A stretch of DNA of 64,000 nucleotides from positions 798,949 to 862,948 of the forward strand of contig JAHCIJ010000001.1 in NCBI GenBank assembly GCA_026129255.1. The letters are read 5' to 3'. This DNA is from Anaerolineales bacterium. Its GTDB lineage: Bacteria; Chloroflexota; Anaerolineae; Anaerolineales; UBA11579. Below the pieces are notes generated by a model. That model saw only the letters and a list, made by a program, of their open reading frames with translations. It was not told the DNA's origin and made no database searches. Both the position numbers and the translations under genes were made by a program. This document shows positions 1 to 7,730 of the stretch, piece after piece (within the stretch, counting starts at the first letter, position 1; every line of letters starts with the position of its first letter).

Positions 1-297
1 GGCAAAGTCCACCGGCAGCCAGCCCTCGCTGTTGTCAAAGGTGATCGTGACGCTGGCCATGCCGGATTTGGAGCGCGACTCCGAACCGGCGAAGATCATG
101 TCTTCGGTCTTGCGGCCGCGCAGCAAGGCGTAGGATTGCTCGCCGAGCACCCAGCGTAACGAGTCGGCAATGTTGGATTTGCCAGAACCGTTGGGGCCGA
201 CCACGGCGGTGATGGGTGCGGCAAACTCGAACTTCTGCGCGCTGGCGAAGGTCTTATAGCCGTTAAGTTCCAAGGACTTTAGTCGTAATGTTTTCAC
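1..297 (-). CDS. smc: Chromosome segregation protein SMC, N-terminal part (cut by window edge)
   Basis: The 99 visible codons begin at a GTG (VKTLRLKSLELNGYKTFA) and contain the Walker A loop GPNGSGKSN followed by IADSLRWVLGEQS, the typical N-terminal ATPase head of SMC. The rest (hinge, coiled coils, C-terminal head) lies beyond the left edge. SMC with ScpA/ScpB compacts and separates chromosomes. The start is 6 nt after the rnc stop, so smc is read with rnc; rnc-smc adjacency is common in bacteria. There is no stop or frameshift in the visible part. The start could also be a little further on, but the sequence matches the family right from the GTG. Confidence 0.93.
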   Translation of the reverse strand, partial: MKTLRLKSLELNGYKTFASAQKFEFAAPITAVVGPNGSGKSNIADSLRWVLGEQSYALLRGRKTEDMIFAGSESRSKSGMASVTITFDNSEGWLPVDFA

Positions 298-303
298 GCG
301 GTT

Positions 304-1050
304 TTAGCGATCCATCTCTTCTGTCTCAATGCGTTGCAGTGCAGCACGGGCGGCAATTTTACTCGCGGCTTGCTTGCTGCGGCCTTCGCCTTGCCCCAAG
401 GTGCGGCCCCCCACCTGCACCTCGACCACGAAGTCTTTGCTGTGGTCTGGGCCGTGCTCGGCGATGATGTCATAGTGCGGTACGCCATAGCCGCGCGCTT
501 GAGCCCACTCCTGCAGCTGGCTCTTGGGGTCACGGTCTTCCTCGCTGGCACGGATGCGCAGCATGGCGCCGTTGAGCATGGGCGTGACAAAATGCTGCAC
601 GGCAGGGATACCGCCATCCAGGTACAGCGCGCCGACCAGCGCCTCAAAGGCGTTGCACAGCATGGAAGTGCGTGTGCGGCCGCCACCCTCTTCTTCACCG
701 TGGCCGATACGCAAAGCACGGTTGATCTCGATCTGGCGACCAAACTCCCCCAGGCGCTCGGTGCTTACTAAGCTGGAGCGCAGGCGGGTCATCTCACCTT
801 CGTTCATTTCAGGGAAGTTCTGATACAGCCAAGCCCCCACAACAAAATCGAGCACGGCATCCCCCAGGAATTCCAGACGCTCGTTATCCTCCAGCGCATC
901 CGGATTTTCGTTGAGGTACGAGCGGTGCGTGAGGGCACGCACAATCAGGCGCGTATCCCGTATGGGCAACGCCAAGCGCGCAGCAAAACTCTGTGGAGTC
1001 TCCCGTTCCAGGCCCCGCTCCGAGGCGGCCCGCGTTGGGTTATCGGACAT
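304..1050 (-). CDS. rnc: Ribonuclease III
   Basis: Double-strand-specific endoribonuclease that processes rRNA precursors and structured mRNAs. The protein has the RNase III signature NERLEFLGDAVLDFVV (about residues 56-71), a second acidic patch in NAFEALVGALYLDGG, and a C-terminal dsRNA-binding domain (from DPKSQLQEW to the end). At 248 residues the length is normal. I start at the ATG at 1050, which has GGAAGGA about 10 nt upstream; a TTG two codons earlier in the same frame is closer to that site and is the alternative. It lies between fabF and smc on the same strand. A long hairpin sits in its leader (1078-1132), which is interesting because RNase III of E. coli controls its own leader. 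Confidence 0.95.
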   Translation of the reverse strand: MSDNPTRAASERGLERETPQSFAARLALPIRDTRLIVRALTHRSYLNENPDALEDNERLEFLGDAVLDFVVGAWLYQNFPEMNEGEMTRLRSSLVSTERLGEFGRQIEINRALRIGHGEEEGGGRTRTSMLCNAFEALVGALYLDGGIPAVQHFVTPMLNGAMLRIRASEEDRDPKSQLQEWAQARGYGVPHYDIIAEHGPDHSKDFVVEVQVGGRTLGQGEGRSKQAASKIAARAALQRIETEEMDR

Positions 1051-1077
1051 ACCCAAGCCATCCTTCCCGGAACTGAA

Positions 1078-1132
1078 GGAACGCTAGCCACCCAGCATAG
1101 TTGCTGTGGGTGGCTGGCGATCCGCTAGTTCC
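1078..1132 (-). promoter_or_regulatory. Long hairpin in the fabF-rnc spacer
   Basis: A 9-bp perfect stem (AGCCACCCA at 1086-1094 with TGGGTGGCT at 1107-1115) is flanked by outer GGAAC/GTTCC arms (1078-1082 and 1128-1132). No T-run follows on the minus strand, so it is not a convincing intrinsic terminator. It could be a processing site between fabF and rnc or an RNase III target. The role is inference. Confidence 0.4.
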
Positions 1133-1147
1133 TAACAAGAGAGTATT

Positions 1148-2380
1148 TTATTCGTATTTTCGCAAAACGAGGACGGCATTGTGGCCGCCAAAGCCGAAGG
1201 CATTGGTGATGGCCACCTTGATCTTGGATTCACGGGCCTTGTTGGGGATGTAATCCAGATCGCACTCCGGATCCGGCTCTTCGTAGTTGATGGTGGGCGG
1301 CAGCATGCCGTCACGGATGGCAAGTGCGCAGAACATGGTCTCGAGCGCACCGGTGGCGCCCATCATGTGCCCGGTCATCGACTTGGTGGACGAGATGGGG
1401 ATGTTGTAGGCCTGCTGGCCGAAGGCCGTCTTGATGGCGGCGGTTTCCGAAGCATCATTGAGCGGCGTGCCGGTGCCGTGGGCGCTGATGTAGCCAACTT
1501 CGTCTGGATTAACGCCGGCGATCTTGAGCGCGTCCTTGATGGCCTGTGCCCCACCCGCACCCGTGGGAGACGGCGCGGTGATGTGGCTGGCATCGGCCGA
1601 GGAGGCGTAGCCGGCCAGCTCGGCGATGATGTTGGCGCCGCGCTGCTTGGCGTGGCTCTCGCTCTCGAGCATGAAGACGGCAGCGCCCTCGCCCATCACA
1701 AAACCATCACGGTTCTTATCGAAGGGGCGCGGCGTAGCTTCGCCGGGGGATTTCCGCGACATGGCTTGCATGCGGTCAAAGGAGGCCACGGCGATGCTGG
1801 TGATGGTGGCTTCGGCGGCGCCAGCAAACGCGGCATCGATGACGCCGGCACGGATCAGCGTCCAGGCCATGCCGATACCATCCTGGCCGGAGGCACAGGC
1901 CGAGGCCACCGAGAGCGCCGGCCCCTTGGGGCCGTGATCAATGCTGGCCAGGCCAGCGGCGCCGTTGGGCATGAGCATGGGGATGAGGAAGGGGCTGACG
2001 CGGCGCGGGCCGCCGGCGGCGATATCGAGCACACCGGATTCCAACGCGCCAATGCCGCCGATGGCGGCAGAGATGATGCTGCCGACGCGCGGCGCGTTGC
2101 TCTCGGTGATCTCCAGGCCGGAGCTGTGCATGGCCTGGGCGGCGGCACCCGCGCCGAAGAGCTGGTAGCGATCACGGCGGCGGGTTTCGCGCACATCCAT
2201 GTATTGGCTGGCATCGAAGTCTTTGACTTCGCAGGCGATCTTGACCAAAAAGTCGGACGCATCAAAGCAGGTGATCGGGCCTACGCCAGACACCCCGTTG
2301 GTGACATTTTTCCACGTCTGCTCTACGGTGTTGCCCAAGGGGTTGACCGTGCCCAAACCCGTGATGACGACTTTTTCCAT
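1148..2380 (-). CDS. fabF: 3-oxoacyl-[acyl-carrier-protein] synthase II
   Basis: Condensing enzyme of fatty-acid elongation, acting on acyl-ACP and malonyl-ACP in the cytoplasm. The 410-residue protein begins MEKVVITGLGTVNPLG and has the thiolase-fold catalytic set: Cys162 in SVASACASG, His301 in ISAHGTGTPLNDASE, Lys333 and His338 in STKSMTGHMMGATG. The ATG at 2380 is preceded by GAGG six nt away; the frame stays open upstream for 40 codons but that part does not resemble the family. The stop of the threonine-synthase-like gene is 20 nt upstream, so the two are probably co-transcribed. fabD lies 5 kb away on the other strand. Confidence 0.95.
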   Translation of the reverse strand: MEKVVITGLGTVNPLGNTVEQTWKNVTNGVSGVGPITCFDASDFLVKIACEVKDFDASQYMDVRETRRRDRYQLFGAGAAAQAMHSSGLEITESNAPRVGSIISAAIGGIGALESGVLDIAAGGPRRVSPFLIPMLMPNGAAGLASIDHGPKGPALSVASACASGQDGIGMAWTLIRAGVIDAAFAGAAEATITSIAVASFDRMQAMSRKSPGEATPRPFDKNRDGFVMGEGAAVFMLESESHAKQRGANIIAELAGYASSADASHITAPSPTGAGGAQAIKDALKIAGVNPDEVGYISAHGTGTPLNDASETAAIKTAFGQQAYNIPISSTKSMTGHMMGATGALETMFCALAIRDGMLPPTINYEEPDPECDLDYIPNKARESKIKVAITNAFGFGGHNAVLVLRKYE

Positions 2381-2400
2381 GTGATACCTCAATTCCTCTC

Positions 2401-3504
2401 TTACGGCGCTTTCAAACCAGACCCGCTGAGAATCAGTGCGATCGGGCCAGGGAGATCGGCAAAGTTTGCCAAGGTGGATAGCTGCCCCAACCCTGCCCAC
2501 ACAATCGCAGAGGTTGGCTCTACAAATAACCCTGCACGAGCCAGTGCGTCGCGGGCGGGTTGGATCTCGCCTTCGTCTACGGCGAGGAACTGGCCGCCGC
2601 TGGCCTGCACGGCGCGCAGCAACTCATCGCCGCGCACAGGCTGGTGCACGCGCACGCCTTCGGCCAGGGTTTGGCCCTCGGTGACCCAGGCCAGGCCCGC
2701 GGGGCCTTGCGTGCTGAGCGCCCACAGCGGCGCGCAGGCACGCGCTTGCACGCCGATGAGCACGGGCAGGCGTTGAATGAGCCCGGCGGCTTGGAGGGCG
2801 GCGAAGCCGCGCGCGATGCCGAGCAGCAGGCTGCCGTGGCCCACCGGGGCGATCACGCAGCCCGGCGCCTGGTTACCGAGCTGCTCGTAGAGCTCATAGG
2901 CGATGGTGGCGATGCCCGGCAGCCCGAAGGGCATGTAGGCGTGGCTGGCATAGGTTTCGCCGCCCTCGGCGGCGCGCTGGACGGCGAGGGCGGCTTCCGA
3001 ACGCGGGCCGAGGATGCTGACCAGCTCGGCACCGTAGGCTTCGATCTGGGCGCGCTTGGGGCCGGAGGCTGAGTCTGGCACGAAGACGCGCGCAGCGATG
3101 GCGGCGCGGGCGGCATAGGCGGCGAAGGAGGCGCCGGCGTTGCCGGAGGAATCTTCGATGGCGGAAGTTACGCCGCGGGTGCGCAGGAAGCTGAGCAGCG
3201 GCGCCGAGCCGCGGTCTTTGTAGGAGCCGGTGGGATTGAGATACTCCAGCTTGAAGGCCAGCCGCTTGCCGAAGGCGGCGCCTGCTACCAAGGGCGTGTT
3301 ACCTTCGCCGAGATGGATGGCCTCGGCCGAGTCTGGCAGCCCAAAGCTGGCGCGGTAGCGCCACAGCCCGGGCTGAGCGGAGTCTGGCGGCGTATAGGCA
3401 AGCTCACCCCGCAGGCTGAAGACGCCACCGCAATGCAAGCAGCGGTGCGGTGTGCCGGTGTCTGGATACGGGCGGTGGCAGTTGGTGCAGGTGTAAATCG
3501 TCAT
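2401..3504 (-). CDS. thrC: Threonine synthase-like PLP enzyme
   Basis: Fold-type II pyridoxal-phosphate enzyme of 367 residues. The N-terminus is a zinc-ribbon (Cys6, Cys9, Cys22, Cys25), then GEGNTPLV and the PLP lysine Lys96 in NPTGSYKDRGS, as in threonine synthases, which convert O-phosphohomoserine to threonine. A Ser/Asn-rich cofactor loop follows (EDSSGNAGASFAAYAA). The zinc-ribbon start is typical of the shorter bacterial/archaeal ThrC group. No other threonine-pathway gene is nearby, so a related activity on another substrate is possible. No Shine-Dalgarno is visible before the ATG. Confidence 0.75.
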   Translation of the reverse strand: MTIYTCTNCHRPYPDTGTPHRCLHCGGVFSLRGELAYTPPDSAQPGLWRYRASFGLPDSAEAIHLGEGNTPLVAGAAFGKRLAFKLEYLNPTGSYKDRGSAPLLSFLRTRGVTSAIEDSSGNAGASFAAYAARAAIAARVFVPDSASGPKRAQIEAYGAELVSILGPRSEAALAVQRAAEGGETYASHAYMPFGLPGIATIAYELYEQLGNQAPGCVIAPVGHGSLLLGIARGFAALQAAGLIQRLPVLIGVQARACAPLWALSTQGPAGLAWVTEGQTLAEGVRVHQPVRGDELLRAVQASGGQFLAVDEGEIQPARDALARAGLFVEPTSAIVWAGLGQLSTLANFADLPGPIALILSGSGLKAP

Positions 3505-3526
3505 AGTGGGAGGTGAATGGTAATTC

Positions 3527-3598
3527 GTTATTGGCTATTGGCTAGTCTATTAGTCCATTGGTCGACTAGTCGACTGGTTCTGACCAGTGGACTGCTTA
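3527..3598. repeat. 8-nt-unit repeat island (family A)
   Basis: Successive octamers TATTAGTC, CATTGGTC, GACTAGTC, GACTGGTT read in phase, followed by the inverted form CTGACCAG. It lies between moaDE and the threonine-synthase-like gene. The same type of island recurs at about a dozen other intergenic sites in the window. Confidence 0.7.
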
Positions 3599-3600
3599 TG

Positions 3601-4311
3601 CTAATCGCTCTGACTTGGAATGTATTGCCCTTCAACCCACTCTTCGCCATTAGGACCGACCTCTTTTTTCCAAATGGGCACGATCTCTTTGAGGCGGTCG
3701 ATACCATAACGGGCGGCCTCGAAGACGCCGCTGTCGCGGTGGGCGGCGGTGCAGGCGATGAGCACGGTGGGCGTGCCGGGCTGCAGCGTGCCGATGCGCT
3801 GGGCGATGGCGATACCTTCGACGGCAGGCCAGCGCGAGCGGATCTCGGCGGCCACCTGGGCCATCTTGGCCTCGGCCATGGGGATATAGGCTTCGTAGAC
3901 GAGGTGCTGGGTTGCATGTGCAACGTCACCTTGCGTCACAGCACGCACCATGCCGCTGAAGAAACAGGCTGCACCGGTGCTAGGCAGCGTGATGCTGGCC
4001 AGCATCGCGTTGAGGTCGAGTGCGTCTTCGGTGACGGTGAACAGCGTCGGCAGAGCGTCGGCAGAGCCGCCGCTGACCGGCGGGAACAGCGCGATCTCGG
4101 CGCCATCCGGTACGAGGTCGGCATCGAAGGCGTACTCTTTGTTGACGGCCACCAGCATGGCAGTGGCGTGCGGCGCCAACTGCGGATAGGCGCCGAAGAG
4201 CACCTTCTTGAAAGCAGCCACATCGCTGCCAGTGGCTAGCTGCAGGCTAGAGCGGGGCACGCCCGCCTTCTCACGCAAAGTGGCGAAGAATAGCACGGTG
4301 ACGGTATTCAT
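3601..4311 (-). CDS. MoaD-MoaE fusion (molybdopterin synthase, both subunits)
   Basis: One 236-residue protein joins MoaD (sulfur carrier, residues 1-82) to MoaE (catalytic subunit, about 88-236). MoaD normally ends in a free Gly-Gly that is adenylated and thiocarboxylated. Here that end is internal: FPPVSGG ends at Gly82 and Ser83 starts the linker. The MoaE half shows TGAACFFSGMVR and the lysine-rich HRDSGVFEAARYGID...VPIWKKE region that contributes the active site. Molybdopterin synthase converts cyclic pyranopterin monophosphate, made by MoaC encoded next door, to molybdopterin. The Mycobacterium MoaX fusion is known to be cut at its Gly-Gly; the same is likely needed here. Its start overlaps the stop of the small upstream ORF (ATGA). 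Confidence 0.9.
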   Translation of the reverse strand: MNTVTVLFFATLREKAGVPRSSLQLATGSDVAAFKKVLFGAYPQLAPHATAMLVAVNKEYAFDADLVPDGAEIALFPPVSGGSADALPTLFTVTEDALDLNAMLASITLPSTGAACFFSGMVRAVTQGDVAHATQHLVYEAYIPMAEAKMAQVAAEIRSRWPAVEGIAIAQRIGTLQPGTPTVLIACTAAHRDSGVFEAARYGIDRLKEIVPIWKKEVGPNGEEWVEGQYIPSQSD

Positions 4312-4484
4312 CGGCGGCTCTTCTTGCGGCGCACGGTGAGCTTGACCTTGGCCGGCTCGGCCTTGGCCGCTTCGGCGCGTTTGCGCTGCATTTCCTGCAA
4401 GGTGAAGATGCTGCGTCCGCTCACGCGCATGCCGTGTTTCTTCTTTTCAAGCTTGGCCTCGCGGCGTTCCCATTTTTCAGTCAT
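4308..4484 (-). CDS. Small basic protein coupled to moaDE
   Basis: A 58-codon ORF, MTEKWERREAKLEKKKHGMR..., rich in Lys, Arg and Glu, ending in VRRKKSRR. Its TGA overlaps the ATG of moaDE in the form ATGA, a classic translational-coupling arrangement, and it lies between moaC and moaDE. The composition suggests a charged helical, perhaps RNA- or protein-binding peptide. I do not recognise a named family. Coding status rests on the overlap, the codon usage in phase with its neighbours and the absence of repeats inside it. Confidence 0.6.
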   Translation of the reverse strand: MTEKWERREAKLEKKKHGMRVSGRSIFTLQEMQRKRAEAAKAEPAKVKLTVRRKKSRR

Positions 4485-4492
4485 GGCAAAAA

Positions 4493-4573
4493 ATCAGTGA
4501 TTGGTGAGCAGTGATTAGTGATTAGTGAGTAGTGAGTAGTGAGTAGTAATCAGTGAGCAATGATTGATGATTA
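4493..4573. repeat. 7-nt tandem island (AGTGANN units)
   Basis: Degenerate heptamers AGTGATT, GGTGAGC, AGTGATT, AGTGATT, AGTGAGT (three times), AGTAATC, AGTGAGC, AATGATT run in phase. It sits between moaC and the small basic ORF and has no coding potential. Confidence 0.75.
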
Positions 4574-4592
4574 CTGCCACCTTAATCATTAC

Positions 4593-4644
4593 CACTGTTC
4601 ACTGTTCACTGTTCACTGTTCACTGTTCACTGTTCACTGTTCAC
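4593..4644. repeat. Perfect heptamer tandem repeat CACTGTT x7
   Basis: Seven identical CACTGTT units follow one another, plus a partial eighth. The array runs into the 3' end of moaC: on the minus strand the last codons and stop of moaC (GAA CAG TGA) are themselves made of repeat units. Confidence 0.9.
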
Positions 4645-5131
4645 CCGCCTCTCTATACTCCCCACCCGCCCCACCCGTCTTGCTGACGAGGCGAATATTT
4701 TGGATGTGCATGCTCTTCTCGGCGGCCTTGGCCATGTCGTAGATGGTGAGCGCGGCCACAGAGACGGCGGTGAGCGCTTCCATCTCCACGCCGGTCTTGC
4801 CGCGCGTGCGCGCCGTGGCGCGGATGCGGATGCCGGGCAGCGCATCGTCGAGCTCGAACTCCAGCGCAATGTGCTCGAGCGGCAGCGGGTGACAGAAGGG
4901 GATCAGTTCGGCGGTGCGCTTGGCGGCCTGGATACCGGCTACCTGCGCCACGGTGAGCACATTGCCCTTCTTCAGTTGCCCAGCGCGCACCAGCGCCAGC
5001 GTCTGGGGCAACATGCGTACCTCGCCCGCCGCTATGGCGGTGCGCTCGGTGATGTCTTTGTCACCAACGTCTACCATGCGGGCGTTGCCGGAGGGGTCGA
5101 GATGAGAGAGTGCGCTTGATTGCTTGGGCAT
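4634..5131 (-). CDS. moaC: Cyclic pyranopterin monophosphate synthase
   Basis: MoaC makes cyclic pyranopterin monophosphate from the MoaA product, the step before molybdopterin synthase. The 165 residues include the family motifs [14 protein letters not shown] (catalytic His) and [24 protein letters not shown] (catalytic Asp and Lys). The start at 5131 has no Shine-Dalgarno but a TATAAT box ends 6 nt before it, so the message may be leaderless. The final residues ([10 protein letters not shown]) run into the heptamer repeat, so the C-terminus has probably been altered by repeat growth without harm. moaA is not in the window. Confidence 0.95.
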   Translation of the reverse strand: MPKQSSALSHLDPSGNARMVDVGDKDITERTAIAAGEVRMLPQTLALVRAGQLKKGNVLTVAQVAGIQAAKRTAELIPFCHPLPLEHIALEFELDDALPGIRIRATARTRGKTGVEMEALTAVSVAALTIYDMAKAAEKSMHIQNIRLVSKTGGAGGEYREAGEQ

Positions 5132-5137
5132 GAGTTA

Positions 5138-5143
5138 ATTATA
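5138..5143 (-). promoter_or_regulatory. -10 box of moaC, leaderless spacing
   Basis: TATAAT on the minus strand ends 6 nt before the moaC ATG; no Shine-Dalgarno lies between. It faces the divergent prfB promoter. Confidence 0.55.
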
Positions 5144-5213
5144 GCTATCAGCAGTCAGCTATCAGCCAAAATCGGCGTAGGCAGCTGAGCGCTGAAAGCT
5201 GATGGCTGAACGC
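5139..5213. repeat. 7-nt degenerate island between moaC and prfB
   Basis: Heptamers of the kind AGCTATC, AGCAGTC, AGCTATC on the left and AGCTGAG, CGCTGAA, AGCTGAT, GGCTGAA on the right face each other as inverted arms. Both divergent -10 boxes (moaC and prfB) lie at its edges. Confidence 0.6.
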
Positions 5214-5219
5214 TATAAT
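5214..5219 (+). promoter_or_regulatory. -10 box of prfB, leaderless spacing
   Basis: TATAAT ends 7 nt before the prfB ATG at 5227, and no Shine-Dalgarno precedes the start. Confidence 0.55.
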
Positions 5220-5226
5220 TAGCTTC

Positions 5227-6313
5227 ATGCAAGACATCATCGACCGCTTAACTGACGCTCAAGCTCGCATCCAATCGCTCTTGGAGCGTCTTTGACTTAC
5301 CCCAACAAGAAGCTAACCTAGCCACACTCGAAGAGCAATCCGCTGCGCCGGACCTGTGGGACAACCCCACCCAGGCGCAGCAACTGATGAAGCGCGTCTC
5401 CGGTCTGCGCGAGCACATCGAGAGCTGGCGCACGCTGGAATCCCGCATCCGTGAAAGCCGCGAGCTGGCCGAACTGGGCGACGAGAGCCTGCGCAGCGAG
5501 TTGGAAGGCGAAACTGGCGCCCTGGAGCGCGAAGTGGAACAACGCGAGCTGCGCACCCTGCTCTCTGGCCAGTACGACGAAGGCGAAGCCTTGCTGAGCA
5601 TCAACGCCGGCGCCGGCGGCACGGACTCGCAAGACTGGGCCGCCATGCTGCAGCGCATGTACTTACGCTGGGCCGAGGAAGAAGGCTACAAGACCGAGAT
5701 CCTCGACTCCACGCCGGGCGAAGAAGCGGGCATCAAGAGCGTGACCATTTCGGTGAGCGGACCGTACGCCTACGGCTACCTGCGCCCCGAGAAGGGCGTG
5801 CACCGCTTGGTGCGCCTGTCCCCGTTCGACTCGGCCAAGCGGCGGCATACTTCGTTTGCGCAGGTGGAAGTACTACCCCAGGTGGAAGATGTTGACCTGG
5901 ACATTAATCCCAATGATCTGCGCATCGACACTTACCGCTCCGGCGGCGCGGGCGGCCAGAACGTGCAGAAGAATGACACTGCCGTGCGTATCACGCATAT
6001 TCCCACTGGCATCGTCGCCAGCTGCCAGAACGAGCGCTCGCAAGCCCAGAACCGCGAGAACGCCATGCGCGTGCTGAAGGCGCGTTTGTTGGAAGTGCTG
6101 GAAGCGGAGCAGGCCAAGGAGTTGGCGCAGCTGCGCGGCGAATACCAGAAGGCGGAATGGGGCAGCCAAATCCGCTCGTACGTGCTACACCCCTACCAGT
6201 TGGTGAAAGACCACCGCACCGAGTACGAAGAAGGCAACAGCCAGGCGGTGCTAGATGGGCGCTTGAACGGTTTTATTGAGGCGTATTTGAAAAGTCAAGT
6301 GGGGAACAATTAG
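5227..6313 (+). CDS. prfB: Peptide chain release factor 2 (programmed +1 frameshift)
   Basis: RF2 ends translation at UGA and UAA. The coding region is in two frames: 22 codons from ATG 5227 to CTT at 5290-5292, an in-frame TGA at 5293-5295, then the +1 frame from GAC at 5294 to TAG at 6311-6313, giving 361 residues. The shift site is CTTTGAC with GGAG three nt upstream, the arrangement known from E. coli prfB, where low RF2 causes frameshifting and so autoregulation. Downstream are the SPF stop-recognition motif (VRLSPFDSAKRR) and the catalytic GGQ (RSGGAGGQNVQKNDTAVR). No Shine-Dalgarno precedes the start. Confidence 0.95.
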
Positions 6314-6381
6314 CTGACCAAGCGACTAACAGACCAGCCGACTAAAGCAGATAGTCGATTGGTCACTTAGTCGATAGGTCA
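6314..6381. repeat. 8-nt-unit repeat island (family A)
   Basis: Left half GCTGACCA, AGCGACTA, ACAGACCA, GCCGACTA; right half GATTGGTC, ACTTAGTC, GATAGGTC, the inverted complement type. It fills the prfB to CDF-transporter gap. Confidence 0.75.
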
Positions 6382-6393
6382 TAGAAGAAGTTT

Positions 6394-7299
6394 ATGGAAC
6401 GCGCTCGACTTACAAAATACGCCTGGCTCTCCATTGCTGCGGCAGTGGTGACCATTGGGCTGAAGGCTGCGGCTTACTGGGTGACCGGCTCGGTCGGCTT
6501 GCTGTCCGATGCGCTCGAGTCGCTGGTGAACCTGGCTGGCGCGGTGCTGGCGCTGGGCATGCTCAGCCTGGCGGCCACGCCGCCCGACGAAGAGCACGCC
6601 TACGGCCACACCAAGGCCGAGTATTTCTCGAGCGTGATCGAGGGCGTGCTGATCATTCTGGCGGCAGTAAGCATTGCCTACACCGCCATCCGCGGCTTGT
6701 TGAACCCGCAGCCGCTCGAATCGATCGGGCTGGGCCTGGCTGTGTCCGTGCTGGCCTCGCTCATCAATCTAGGCGTGGCACAGGTGCTGCTGCGGGCAGC
6801 CCGCCGCCACAACTCGGCCAGCCTGGAGGCCAACGCCCAGCACCTGATGACGGATGTGTGGACCTCGGCCGGCGTGCTGGCGGCGGTGGGCCTGGTGGCG
6901 CTGAGCGGCTGGCAGGTGCTTGACCCCATCATCGCGCTGGTGGTGGCGGCCAACATTACTTATAGTGGCGTCAAGATCGTGCGCAAATCGGCCGCCGGGC
7001 TGCTGGATGCGGCCCTGCCGCCGGAGCAGCTGGCAGCGGTGCGGGCGGCCATCAAGGGCGAACTGCCCGAGGGCGTGCAATACCACGCCCTGCGCACGCG
7101 GCAATCCGGGGCGCGCAGCTTCGTTTCGCTGCACGTGCTGGTGCCGGGCGGCTGGACGGTGCTGCGCGGCCACCGCCTGCTGGAGCGCGTGGAGGCAGCG
7201 GTGCGCGCCGCCCTGAGCGGCGACGTCACCGTGTTCACGCATCTGGAGTCGATCGGCGACGTGGCGAGCTACGAGGACGAGGGGCTGGACAGAGGATAA
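6394..7299 (+). CDS. Cation diffusion facilitator family transporter
   Basis: A 301-residue inner-membrane divalent-metal/proton antiporter. About six membrane helices occupy residues 10-200: the second carries [10 protein letters not shown], the loop has [16 protein letters not shown] and the fifth has the metal-site pattern [13 protein letters not shown] (HxxxD). A cytoplasmic ferredoxin-like domain with LHVLVPGGW and ending near FTHLESIGD follows. CDF proteins export Zn, Fe, Mn or Co; the site residues (Asp with Glu in helix 2 where many have His) do not let me fix the metal. It stands alone between prfB and rpmF. Confidence 0.9.
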   Translation: MERARLTKYAWLSIAAAVVTIGLKAAAYWVTGSVGLLSDALESLVNLAGAVLALGMLSLAATPPDEEHAYGHTKAEYFSSVIEGVLIILAAVSIAYTAIRGLLNPQPLESIGLGLAVSVLASLINLGVAQVLLRAARRHNSASLEANAQHLMTDVWTSAGVLAAVGLVALSGWQVLDPIIALVVAANITYSGVKIVRKSAAGLLDAALPPEQLAAVRAAIKGELPEGVQYHALRTRQSGARSFVSLHVLVPGGWTVLRGHRLLERVEAAVRAALSGDVTVFTHLESIGDVASYEDEGLDRG

Positions 7300-7317
7300 T
7301 CTTGCTCCTATAAGTGT

Positions 7318-7346
7318 TTGACAAACTCTTCAGTACCCGCTATACT
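7318..7346 (+). promoter_or_regulatory. Sigma-70 type promoter of rpmF
   Basis: TTGACA (7318-7323) and TATACT (7341-7346) are separated by exactly 17 nt, a near-perfect housekeeping promoter 60 nt upstream of rpmF. A small hairpin (CCTGC/GCAGG) follows in the leader. Confidence 0.8.
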
Positions 7347-7408
7347 CCGTCCCTGCCTGCCTAATCGCAGGCGGTTTTGTGAATTGAACCGATTGAGAGA
7401 CAACTGAA

Positions 7409-7594
7409 ATGACACCGCTTCCGAAACGCAAGACTTCCAAGGGCCGCCGCGACCGCCGCCGCGCCCATGATGCATTGCAGGCCCGCAACACCGTCACCTG
7501 CTCCAACTGCGGCCAGATGCGCCTGCCCCACCAGGTATGCGCTAACTGCGGCTACTACAAGGGCCGCGAGGTCGTAAAGGTCGAGCGCGAGTAA
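7409..7594 (+). CDS. rpmF: 50S ribosomal protein L32
   Basis: A 61-residue basic protein, MTPLPKRKTSKGRRDRRRAHDAL..., with the zinc-ribbon pairs CSNCG and CANCG and the family ending GYYKGREVV. L32 sits near the peptidyl-transferase exit side of the large subunit. The four-cysteine (zinc-binding) form is present. It has its own strong promoter and terminator, although fabD follows, as in many genomes where rpmF precedes fatty-acid synthesis genes. Confidence 0.96.
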   Translation: MTPLPKRKTSKGRRDRRRAHDALQARNTVTCSNCGQMRLPHQVCANCGYYKGREVVKVERE

Positions 7595-7610
7595 GCTCGA
7601 GCATGCTATC

Positions 7611-7643
7611 AAAAGACCCGTCAGTTGGCGGGTCTTTGTTTTT
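7611..7643 (+). terminator. Intrinsic terminator after rpmF
   Basis: Stem AAAGACCCG (7612-7620) with CGGGTCTTT (7629-7637), then GTTTTT. Confidence 0.85.
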
Positions 7644-7652
7644 AAGCCCAGG

Positions 7653-7711
7653 TCGTTTCGTCACTTAGTCTATTGGTCGACTAGTTGACCAACAGACTAA
7701 GTGACCAGTTT
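7653..7711. repeat. 8-nt-unit repeat island folding as a hairpin (family A)
   Basis: The arms TCACTTAGTCT and AGACTAAGTGA pair perfectly, then after one mismatch TTGGTC pairs with GACCAA around a short loop. It lies between the rpmF terminator and the fabD start. Confidence 0.8.
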
Positions 7712-7718
7712 TTTCGTC

Positions 7719-7724
7719 TACAAT
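7719..7724 (+). promoter_or_regulatory. -10 box of fabD, leaderless spacing
   Basis: TACAAT ends 6 nt before the fabD ATG at 7731; the intervening TTCCCC is no ribosome-binding site. Confidence 0.5.
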
Positions 7725-7730
7725 TTCCCC

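Noticed and set aside
1181..2776. 531-codon open frame on the plus strand across fabF and the threonine-synthase-like gene
   Set aside because: It is the antisense shadow of well-conserved genes, low in aliphatic content and rich in Gly/Ala/Arg/His; no family resemblance.
4593..4644. Heptamer array as a CRISPR
   Set aside because: The units are contiguous with no spacers and there are no cas genes.
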